Notes under the pieces: generated by a model
Seen by the model: the letters and a program-made list of their open reading frames with translations, nothing else
What the model was told of the DNA's origin: nothing
Databases searched by the model: none
Origin: Clostridia bacterium
GTDB taxonomy: Bacteria; Bacillota; Clostridia; Christensenellales; UBA1242
Direction of reading: 5' to 3'
Length of the DNA: 5,608 bases
Assembly: GCA_017399515.1 (NCBI GenBank)
Contig: JAFQBZ010000016.1
Span: 1 to 5,608, forward strand
Shown here: positions 1-5,511 of the stretch, piece by piece
Position numbering within the stretch: position 1 is the first letter of the stretch
Layout of the letters: each line of letters begins with the position of its first letter
Program-made: the position numbers and the translations under genes

Positions 1-1194
1 AGTGTTGCATCGATTCGGGCTTTTTATCAGTATATGGATAAGAAGGGGCTTGTGCCTGCAGATATTTACATTATTAATACCTGTGCAGTCACAAATGAAG
101 CCGAAAGAAAATCAAGAAATATTATTACTAAACTTTTAAAACTTAATGCACAAGCAGAAATTTATGTTTGCGGCTGTTCTTCAGAAAATAATCCTGATAA
201 ATTTAAAAAAGGTGACTATGTTAAGGCTATTGTTGGAAACACCAATAAAGAAAGTTTAGTTCAAGCAATTGAAAGCAATGACCCTGACTTTAAAAATAAC
301 AAAAAACAATCACTTGAATCTAGGGTAACATCAAAAACTCGTGCTGACCTTTGGGTTCAAAATGGCTGCAACAACTTTTGCACATATTGTTTGATTCCTT
401 ATCTTCGTGGAAGAGAAAAAAGTTTTCCACTTGCTGATGTTGAAAAACAGATTCGTAAACTTGAAAAAGAAGCAAGTGAAATTGTTGTTACAGGAATCAA
501 TCTTTCTGCCTATGGAAAAGATATCAAGGGAAGTGATGGCTTGATTGAAATTGCAAGACTGTTTAAAAATAGTCCTTCAAGATTTAGATTCAGTTCACTT
601 GAAGTGAATGTTATTACCGATAAGTTTTTAAGTGAACTTTCTGGCTTTGAAAACTTTTGTCCACACTTCCATTTAAGTTTGCAAAGTGGTTCTAATAACA
701 CACTTAAAAATATGAACAGACACTACACAAAAGAAGAATATTTAGACAAGGTTAACCTTATTAGAAAATATTTTCCTTTGGCTGGAATCACAACTGATAT
801 CATCATCGGCTTTCCAACAGAAACAGAAGAAGATTTTGTTGAGTCACTTGAATTTGCAAAGGCAGTCAATTTTAGTGAAATGCATATTTTTCCTTATTCA
901 AAAAGAGATGGAACTGTTGCCGCTGGTTTTAAAAATATTGCAACAAATGTTGCTGACCGCGTTCAAAAAATGACAACTCAAGCAAAACAAATGCAACTTG
1001 ATTTTATTAACAAAAATATTGGTTCAATTCAAGAAGTTATTATTGAAAATCAAAAAAATGGTTATTACCAAGCACACACAAAGAACTTCATTTTGTGCTA
1101 TATTGAATCAAAAAAAGCGCTTGAACCAAACACTCGTCTTCAAGTTAAGTTATTGGCACCATTTGAAGACGGCGCAAAGGCTGAAATGCTCTAA
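1..1194 (+). CDS. mtaB: tRNA t6A37 methylthiotransferase MtaB (5' end outside window)
   Basis: Radical-SAM enzyme predicted to add a methylthio group to N6-threonylcarbamoyladenosine at position 37 of ANN-decoding tRNAs, making ms2t6A in the cytoplasm. The reading frame is open from base 1, so the ATG at 34 is probably internal; aligned mentally to the family, roughly 20 N-terminal residues, including the first cluster cysteine, lie upstream of the window. Seen: the N-terminal UPF0004 domain with INTCAVTNEAE (Cys codon 82-84) and CGCSSE (second Cys 175-177), which carry the auxiliary Fe-S ligands. The radical-SAM CNNFCTYC motif follows, with Cys codons at 367, 379 and 388 and then LIPYLRGRE. 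GFPTETEEDF lies in the late barrel. A C-terminal TRAM-like region of about 60 residues starts near 1018. The RGRE and INTCAVTN flavour favours MtaB over MiaB or RimO. It ends in TAA and is followed by an A/T-rich gap. Confidence 0.93.
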   Translation, partial: SVASIRAFYQYMDKKGLVPADIYIINTCAVTNEAERKSRNIITKLLKLNAQAEIYVCGCSSENNPDKFKKGDYVKAIVGNTNKESLVQAIESNDPDFKNNKKQSLESRVTSKTRADLWVQNGCNNFCTYCLIPYLRGREKSFPLADVEKQIRKLEKEASEIVVTGINLSAYGKDIKGSDGLIEIARLFKNSPSRFRFSSLEVNVITDKFLSELSGFENFCPHFHLSLQSGSNNTLKNMNRHYTKEEYLDKVNLIRKYFPLAGITTDIIIGFPTETEEDFVESLEFAKAVNFSEMHIFPYSKRDGTVAAGFKNIATNVADRVQKMTTQAKQMQLDFINKNIGSIQEVIIENQKNGYYQAHTKNFILCYIESKKALEPNTRLQVKLLAPFEDGAKAEML

Positions 1195-1358
1195 ATGTAA
1201 AATATTTAAAAAATCAGCCTTAAAAATACATTTTAATAAAATTCAAATTTCAAGGCATGAATTTGTAAAATTTTATACAAAATTAATTTATTTATACATT
1301 TTAACACATTATTTTATTAAAAATTTGACTATTTTGCGATTTTTATAGGAGATGAAAT
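1195..1358. other. A/T-rich intergenic region between mtaB and the lipoprotein gene
   Basis: No gene is supported here. Three structures are visible. First, GCCTT (1217-1221) and AAGGC (1252-1256) could pair, extended by AAA/TTT across one bulged C; a small ATTTT/AAAAT hairpin sits inside. This could be a weak mRNA 3' end, but no T-run follows it. Second, TTTGTA (1262-1267) and TACAAA (1276-1281) form an inverted repeat with an 8-base spacer. Third, TTTATACA occurs at 1272-1279 and again at 1291-1298; each contains a plausible -10 (TATACA), but neither has a convincing -35. A promoter for the downstream lipoprotein gene is likely in this gap but I cannot place it. Confidence 0.4.
1321..1341 (+). 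repeat. Shared intergenic motif, copy 1
   Basis: AAATTTG, two bases, then TATTTTGCGATT. The same arrangement recurs at 2643-2664 with a three-base spacer, giving about 20 matching positions with one substitution and one indel. This copy ends 17 bases before the lipoprotein start codon, so it lies just upstream of the ribosome binding site and would be in the mRNA leader or at the promoter. Its role is unknown; the similarity may be partly due to the low-complexity A/T background, although the TTGCGA core is not low-complexity. Confidence 0.45.
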
Positions 1359-2300
1359 ATGGACAAAACAAGACGATATATTGCACCAAAAATTGCAACT
1401 TTGCTTCTATGTGCAACACTTTTCACAGCAGGTTTTACTGCTTGCGCACCAGCAAAATCCTCAACTTCTGCAGGTGGGGGAAATCCAGCCCAACAAACAA
1501 CACAAATTGATTCTAATCAAACAAAGAAGCCTGTTAAAAATGTGTCTTCACTTGCTGAAATTAAACCTACTTTTTCAGACACAACTTGGCACGGTGAAAA
1601 GTATGTTAAGATTGATGAGGAATCACTTCTTCAAATCATTCGCGTTGCAATGAAAGACGCTGAAGAGATGTATAAATCAATCGGCAGTTTCAATATGAAA
1701 CTTGACCCTAAAACACATGAACACACTGACACATTTTACCCTGATTGGATGAATGAATATTTCTTTTTGTCAAGAGCAAAAAAAGAATCTGTTTATATGA
1801 TTAACTATGTTGGTGAAGCAGTTAACCCACAAGGTCATCGCGCTATGGGAACAATGCAAGTTATTCCTGAATCAATTATTCCAACACTTAATCAATATAT
1901 GAAAGACACTTATAAATCAAACATTCGATTTGATGACTATGATGTGCTTCCTTCAAGTGCAGATATTAAAAATTACAAAACTTCAAGTGCAGCACGAGAA
2001 AACTTAAAACAAAATGTTTACGACGCTGTTTATGTTTCAATTTGCTATGATATTTATAATGCAAAATGCACAGGTCCAAACCATAAAGATTATTATTCAA
2101 AGTTTGGTGGCTATGATGAAAGCATTCGTCAAAAAGTTGTTACTGCACTATATTTATTTAAAAGAAATGATGTCATTTCAAGTTTGCAAAATGGCACTTT
2201 TAATGAAAAATTTGGAAACTCTCAATATGTGAAAGATATTTTATCATTCCAAAAAGAAGCCAAAAACAACCACGAAAACAGAATTGAGTTTGGAAATTAA
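1359..2300 (+). CDS. Secreted lipoprotein with a divergent lytic-transglycosylase (SLT/lysozyme-like) core
   Basis: A 313-residue protein predicted to be anchored outside the cytoplasmic membrane. Seen: a basic N-terminus (KTRR), a hydrophobic stretch at about 12-28, and a lipobox ending in GFTAC, so Cys29 would be lipidated. A Ser/Thr/Gln-rich, low-complexity linker runs from about 31 to 65. The folded part contains AKKES (Glu143) followed by AMGTMQVIP (Gly164-Gln167). This matches the family pattern of a catalytic Glu-Ser followed by G-x-M-Q in goose-lysozyme-like SLT domains that cleave peptidoglycan. The distance from Glu to GxMQ is 21 residues, about six longer than in typical SLT proteins, so the match is divergent and activity is an inference. 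Cys229 and Cys237 might pair. AGGAG at 1347-1351, 7 bases before the ATG, supports this start. No terminator is seen after the stop; the rpsU promoter begins 24 bases later. Confidence 0.72.
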   Translation: MDKTRRYIAPKIATLLLCATLFTAGFTACAPAKSSTSAGGGNPAQQTTQIDSNQTKKPVKNVSSLAEIKPTFSDTTWHGEKYVKIDEESLLQIIRVAMKDAEEMYKSIGSFNMKLDPKTHEHTDTFYPDWMNEYFFLSRAKKESVYMINYVGEAVNPQGHRAMGTMQVIPESIIPTLNQYMKDTYKSNIRFDDYDVLPSSADIKNYKTSSAARENLKQNVYDAVYVSICYDIYNAKCTGPNHKDYYSKFGGYDESIRQKVVTALYLFKRNDVISSLQNGTFNEKFGNSQYVKDILSFQKEAKNNHENRIEFGN

Positions 2301-2323
2301 ACTTGAAATTACAATTTAATTTA

Positions 2324-2352
2324 TTGACAAAGTTTATTTTGTGTGATAAACT
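2324..2352 (+). promoter_or_regulatory. Sigma-A-type promoter of rpsU
   Basis: Perfect -35 TTGACA (2324-2329), a 17-base spacer, and -10 TAAACT (2347-2352) preceded by TG at 2344-2345, that is an extended -10. Transcription should start near 2359, giving a leader of about 29 bases that carries the strong ribosome binding site. An 8-base inverted repeat overlaps the spacer and the -10 (2330-2337 and 2346-2353) and is listed separately. This is the best promoter in the window, as expected for a ribosomal protein gene. Confidence 0.8.
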
Positions 2353-2353
2353 T
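2330..2353. promoter_or_regulatory. Inverted repeat over the rpsU -10 (possible operator)
   Basis: AAGTTTAT (2330-2337) and ATAAACTT (2346-2353) are perfect inverted copies separated by eight bases. They cover the promoter spacer and the -10 element, where a bound repressor would block RNA polymerase. Perfect arms of this size also arise by chance in A/T-rich DNA, and I do not recognise the sequence as the site of a known regulator. Confidence 0.35.
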
Positions 2354-2370
2354 ATCCCAGATTTGTGCAA

Positions 2371-2380
2371 GAGGAGGTGA
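2371..2380 (+). promoter_or_regulatory. Ribosome binding site that fixes the rpsU start
   Basis: GAGGAGGTGA is an almost complete complement of the 16S rRNA 3' end and is the strongest Shine-Dalgarno in the window. It sits 7 bases before the ATG at 2388. This decides the start: the in-frame ATG at 2343 lies inside the promoter, upstream of the expected transcript start. Confidence 0.88.
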
Positions 2381-2387
2381 ATATATT

Positions 2388-2567
2388 ATGACAACCGTTA
2401 AAGTTGGTGACAACGAAAGCCTTGACAGTGCTCTTAAAAGATGGAAGAGAAAATGTCAAAAAGATGGTATCATTGGTGATATTCGTAAAAAAGAAGCCTA
2501 TGTTAAACCTTCTGTTGCAAAGAAACTCAAAAGTGAGGCTGCTAGAAAAAGAGCAAGAAAAGGTTAA
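2388..2567 (+). CDS. rpsU: 30S ribosomal protein S21
   Basis: A 59-residue basic protein of the small ribosomal subunit; in Escherichia coli S21 lies near the 16S rRNA 3' end and aids initiation on natural mRNAs. Seen: the family pattern NESLDSALKRWKRKCQKDGI, then IRKKEAYVKPS, and a strongly basic tail with SEAARKRARK. Length matches the usual 57-70 residues. The start at 2388 follows from the near-perfect ribosome binding site; the longer in-frame version from 2343 would begin within the -10 element. The gene has its own promoter and terminator and so appears monocistronic. In Bacillus subtilis rpsU lies shortly after mtaB (yqeV) and before yqeY. Here mtaB is retained upstream with a lipoprotein gene between, and yqeY is not the next gene. 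Confidence 0.96.
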   Translation: MTTVKVGDNESLDSALKRWKRKCQKDGIIGDIRKKEAYVKPSVAKKLKSEAARKRARKG

Positions 2568-2576
2568 TCGACTAAG

Positions 2577-2607
2577 AAAAACAAGTGATTCGTCACTTGT
2601 TTTTTTT
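2577..2607 (+). terminator. Intrinsic terminator after rpsU
   Basis: ACAAGTGA (2581-2588), loop TTCG (2589-2592), TCACTTGT (2593-2600), followed by a run of T to 2607. The A-run at 2577-2580 can pair with the first Ts, lengthening the stem to 12 base pairs and making the structure partly bidirectional. UUCG is a stable tetraloop sequence, although here it is closed by an A-U pair rather than the optimal C-G. It lies 9 bases after the rpsU stop. Confidence 0.9.
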
Positions 2608-2642
2608 GTTGCAAAATTTTTGTCAAAATATTTTTTGTGTCG

Positions 2643-2664
2643 AAATTTGTCTTATTTTGCGATT
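2643..2664 (+). repeat. Shared intergenic motif, copy 2
   Basis: AAATTTG, three bases, then TATTTTGCGATT, matching the copy at 1321-1341 except for one substitution and one inserted base. Here it ends about 26 bases before the -10 element of the downstream gene, so it covers or lies just upstream of the -35 region, unlike copy 1, which is close to a start codon. The surrounding 2608-2670 region is rich in TTTTGT/GTC-like blocks and otherwise shows no gene. Confidence 0.45.
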
Positions 2665-2686
2665 GTGTTTTATTAAAAAATCTTTG

Positions 2687-2695
2687 TGCTAAAAT
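2687..2695 (+). promoter_or_regulatory. Extended -10 promoter for the 117-residue protein gene
   Basis: TG at 2687-2688, one base, then TAAAAT (2690-2695). No good -35 is present at the usual 16-18 base distance; TTGTGT at 2663-2668 would need a 21-base spacer. Extended -10 promoters can work with a weak -35. The same TGnTAAAAT form precedes pcrA. The predicted transcript start near 2702 gives a leader of about 27 bases containing AAGGAG. Confidence 0.6.
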
Positions 2696-2728
2696 GGAAA
2701 AGATTTTTTAAAAAAGGAGAATAACATA

Positions 2729-3082
2729 ATGTCAAACAGTGCACTGAAATTACTCGCACAAAAAGCAAAGAAAAGATTAAGTTCTGCAGGACAAAGTTTA
2801 TCAACAGAAAATCATAAACAAAACAACAAATCAACATTTGCATACCTTACAAATGGAACTTATGCAATAGTTGCAAGCAGACAAAGAATTGAAGATGACC
2901 CACTTTTCGATAAAGTTAAAAAACTTCTTGAAAAAGGCAATTTGCTAACACCTCTTCAAGAACTCACAAATTACGAAGTTTTCAACACTTTATCTCAAGC
3001 AGATAAGGAAAGGTATATTATTGATATTTCAAAGAGATACAACGAAATCAAAGAGTATATTTTAAAAGAAAAATCTAAGTAA
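2729..3082 (+). CDS. Hypothetical protein, small, basic, mostly helical
   Basis: A 117-residue protein that I do not recognise. It is a credible gene: AAGGAG at 2714-2719 lies 9 bases before the ATG, an extended -10 lies upstream, and an intrinsic terminator follows the stop directly. Seen: a Lys-rich, amphipathic-looking segment at about 5-24 (LKLLAQKAKKRL); a polar stretch at about 25-35; a short region that may form a beta hairpin (FAYLTNGTYAIVAS, 37-50); then charged helices from about 57 to the end, including LSQADKERYIIDISKRYNEI. There is no signal peptide, membrane segment, Cys or Trp, so it is probably cytoplasmic. The basic N-terminus could contact nucleic acid or membrane, which is speculation. 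It occupies the slot after rpsU where many Firmicutes carry yqeY, but it does not resemble YqeY. It appears to be transcribed alone. Confidence 0.8.
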   Translation: MSNSALKLLAQKAKKRLSSAGQSLSTENHKQNNKSTFAYLTNGTYAIVASRQRIEDDPLFDKVKKLLEKGNLLTPLQELTNYEVFNTLSQADKERYIIDISKRYNEIKEYILKEKSK

Positions 3083-3085
3083 AAT

Positions 3086-3108
3086 TGGTGCAGTTGCACC
3101 ATTTTTTT
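3086..3108 (+). terminator. Intrinsic terminator after the 117-residue protein gene
   Basis: TGGTGC (3086-3091), loop AGTT, GCACCA (3096-3101), followed by seven Ts (3102-3108). The stem is short but G+C-rich for this sequence, and begins 3 bases after the stop codon. The -35 of the pcrA promoter starts at 3111, immediately after the T-run. Confidence 0.87.
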
Positions 3109-3110
3109 AT

Positions 3111-3140
3111 TTGCTGTTATATGTGATTTTATGGTAAAAT
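3111..3140 (+). promoter_or_regulatory. Promoter of pcrA (and probably ligA)
   Basis: -35 TTGCTG (3111-3116), an 18-base spacer, and -10 TAAAAT (3135-3140) with TG at 3132-3133, an extended -10. Transcription should start around 3147, only about 11 bases before the ATG at 3158, and the ribosome binding site GAAGG (3147-3151) would be at the very 5' end of the message. Confidence 0.7.
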
Positions 3141-3157
3141 GCTAACGAAGGTATATT

Positions 3158-5455
3158 ATGATAGATAGTGAAATTTTAAAGAACTTAAATGACGAGCAAA
3201 AACTTCCTGCGTCAATTATCGACGGACCAATTTTGGTTACTGCTGGGGCTGGAAGTGGAAAAACTCGAATGCTTACACACCGAATTGCCCACATGGTTAA
3301 AGAGAAGGGAATTAACCCTAATCACATTATGGCAATCACTTTCACAAACAAAGCCGCAAATGAAATGAAAGAGCGTCTTGAAAAAATGATTGATAACATT
3401 CAAGATATGTGGATTTGCACATTCCACGCAATGTGTTCAAGAATACTTCGAAGACACGCTGATGCTCTTGGTTACTCAAAAAGTTTTTCAATTTATGGTG
3501 ACAGTGAAAAAGAAAGTGTGATTAAAAAAGCAATGAAGGCAAGAAACATTGACCCAGAAGATAAGTCTAACTTAAATGCAAGAACTTTTGGTTGGCATAT
3601 CTCTAATGCTAAAAATAACTTGATGGGTCCAGATGAATATTCTAAATTTATCAGTGACCCTAAAAAACAAGCAATGATTACCGGCATTTTTAAAGATTAT
3701 GAAGATGCACTTTTTAAAGCAAATGCACTTGATTTTGATGACCTTCTTGTTAAAACTTATGAACTTTTTGTTAAAAACAGTGACATTTTAGACTATTATC
3801 AAACAAGATTTGAATATGTTTTCGTTGATGAGTTTCAAGACACCAATACAGCACAATATAAACTTGTTAAACTTCTTGCAAATAAATATAAAAACATTTT
3901 TGCAGTTGGTGATGAAGACCAATGCATTTATTCTTGGCGTGGAGCACAAGTTCAAAATGTTAAACAATTCACAATTGATTTTGAAGGTTGCAAAGTGTTT
4001 AAGTTAGAGCAAAACTATCGTTCAACAAAGAAAATTATTGAACTTGCTAACAAAATCATCAAAAACAATACTCATAGAATTGAAAAAAATCTTTGGACTG
4101 CAAATGACGGCGGCGCTGAGGTTGAACTTAAACAAACTTATAATGACTATGAAGAAGCCGAATTTATTGCTGAAAAAATTGAATATTTAGTTAAAAATGA
4201 AGGCAATAATTACAGTGATTTTTCCATTTTAATGAGAACAAACTCACTTTCACGAAAAGTGGAAGAAAAACTTTTGACATACAACATTCCATACAAGGTA
4301 TATGGTGGTTTTAAATTCTTCGAAAGAAAAGAAGTTAAAGACACCGCGGCTTATTTATATCTCGTTGCAAACCCAAATGACAGTGAAGCAGTGGCTAGAA
4401 TGCTTGCATTCCCTAAAAAAGGCATTGGTGATGTGTCAATCACACAAATCATTGAAAGGGCAAAAACTTTTAGTGTTTCTTTGATGGATGTCATCAACAA
4501 CGCTGAATATTACGGCATTACAGGTGCACTTTCAAGCAAACTTGCATCAGTTCGCGACCTTTTTGCAGACCTTAACACACAAAAAGATGTTATGCCTATT
4601 GATGAATTTGTTGAGTATCTAGTTAAACGCGTTGGAATAAAAGAAGCAATCGGTATGAAAACCGAAGAAGATGAAACAAAATGTGCCAATGTTGATGAAT
4701 TTATTTCATCAGTTAAAAATTATGCTGAACTTAACGAAGGGGCAACCATTGATGAATTTTTGCAATCAATCACACTTATGCGTGATATTGACTCACTTGA
4801 TGAGGCAGACAATTTCGTTTCACTTATGACCGTTCACGCAGCAAAGGGTCTTGAATTTAACAATGTGTTTATCATTGGTTTGAATGATGGATTGTTTCCA
4901 CTTTCTCGTGCAGTGAATAGTGCTGACCCAAATGAACTTGAAGAAGAACGCAGACTTATGTATGTTGCTATCACAAGAGCAAAGAAAAGACTATTTTTAT
5001 CAAGACCAAAAATGAAACTTAATTTTGAATCAGGCAGAACTGAGTATGCTCTTGAATCAAGATTTTTAGTTGAACTTTTTGGTGAACTTAAAAAACTTAA
5101 CCAAAACGGACAAGTGGCTCGTTCTAACATTTATGACACAGGCTTTGACAGTTTCTTAAATCAATCAGCAAGATCTGAAAGTTTAAGTCAAAAAATGTCT
5201 TCAAGAATAAACATTGTGAATGTTGCAGGAAAAGCAAACACACAAACATCATCATCTTCAACTGCTCCTGCAATTTCAACCGCTGATTATAACAAATATA
5301 AAAAGGGAACAAAAGTTCGCCATAATCACTTTGGTGACGGAGTTGTAACCCTTGGCGTAACTGACTTTGCAAGTGCGTTTGTAACCATCAATTTTGAAAA
5401 GGTTGGAAACAAAACACTTTCATTAAAATACGCAAAATTGGAGATAATTGATTAA
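3158..5455 (+). CDS. pcrA: ATP-dependent 3'-5' DNA helicase PcrA (UvrD/Rep family)
   Basis: A superfamily 1A helicase of 765 residues, slightly longer than the usual 720-750. It unwinds DNA in nucleotide excision repair, plasmid rolling-circle replication and removal of recombinase or stalled polymerase. All core motifs are intact: Q-motif LNDEQ (10-14); Walker A AGAGSGKT (29-36); motif Ia ITFTNKAA (60-67); Walker B DEFQD (224-228); motif III GDEDQCIYSWRGA (251-263, Cys where many homologues have Ser); motif IV QNYRS (285-289); motif V TVHAAKGLEF (558-567); motif VI YVAITRA (602-608). A Ser/Thr/Ala-rich linker (SSSSTAPAIS) then leads to a C-terminal Tudor-like domain from about 715 (GTKVRHNHFGDGVV), known in PcrA to bind RNA polymerase. 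The start is supported by GAAGG 6 bases upstream. ligA follows after 56 bases, an arrangement conserved in Bacillus (pcrA-ligA). Function is secure; PcrA is chosen over UvrD by lineage, context and C-terminus. Confidence 0.96.
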   Translation: MIDSEILKNLNDEQKLPASIIDGPILVTAGAGSGKTRMLTHRIAHMVKEKGINPNHIMAITFTNKAANEMKERLEKMIDNIQDMWICTFHAMCSRILRRHADALGYSKSFSIYGDSEKESVIKKAMKARNIDPEDKSNLNARTFGWHISNAKNNLMGPDEYSKFISDPKKQAMITGIFKDYEDALFKANALDFDDLLVKTYELFVKNSDILDYYQTRFEYVFVDEFQDTNTAQYKLVKLLANKYKNIFAVGDEDQCIYSWRGAQVQNVKQFTIDFEGCKVFKLEQNYRSTKKIIELANKIIKNNTHRIEKNLWTANDGGAEVELKQTYNDYEEAEFIAEKIEYLVKNEGNNYSDFSILMRTNSLSRKVEEKLLTYNIPYKVYGGFKFFERKEVKDTAAYLYLVANPNDSEAVARMLAFPKKGIGDVSITQIIERAKTFSVSLMDVINNAEYYGITGALSSKLASVRDLFADLNTQKDVMPIDEFVEYLVKRVGIKEAIGMKTEEDETKCANVDEFISSVKNYAELNEGATIDEFLQSITLMRDIDSLDEADNFVSLMTVHAAKGLEFNNVFIIGLNDGLFPLSRAVNSADPNELEEERRLMYVAITRAKKRLFLSRPKMKLNFESGRTEYALESRFLVELFGELKKLNQNGQVARSNIYDTGFDSFLNQSARSESLSQKMSSRINIVNVAGKANTQTSSSSTAPAISTADYNKYKKGTKVRHNHFGDGVVTLGVTDFASAFVTINFEKVGNKTLSLKYAKLEIID

Positions 5456-5511
5456 AATTTAGCGTAAAAAACAGCAAAATTAATAAAATTTTTTAATTAA
5501 GTAGGTTTAAT

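Noticed and set aside
34..36. mtaB starting at the ATG at 34
   Set aside because: The frame is open back to base 1 and the residues before this Met fit the N-terminal domain; the first cluster cysteine required by the family must lie further upstream.
1325..1330. TTGACT as a -35 for the lipoprotein gene
   Set aside because: A -10 at normal spacing would fall on the ribosome binding site (1347-1353), and no TATAAT-like sequence is there.
998..1348. 116-codon + strand frame overlapping the mtaB end
   Set aside because: It is a shadow in another frame of mtaB continuing into A/T-rich noncoding DNA; the product is a low-complexity Lys/Leu/Ile mix without a ribosome binding site.
2343..2387. Longer rpsU starting at the upstream in-frame ATG (2343)
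   Set aside because: This ATG lies within the promoter, before the predicted transcript start, and the strong GAGGAGGTGA points to the ATG at 2388; the extra residues are not part of the S21 family pattern.
2404..2676. 90-codon + strand frame across rpsU
   Set aside because: It overlaps rpsU out of frame and runs through the terminator; no start signals.
4834..5372. Two antisense frames of 98 and 82 codons within pcrA
   Set aside because: They lie opposite conserved helicase coding sequence, show no ribosome binding sites or recognisable domains, and are explained by codon bias.
5456..5511. Terminator or promoter between pcrA and ligA
   Set aside because: Only A/T-rich runs are present, without a G+C-containing stem or a paired -35/-10; the genes are treated as one transcript.
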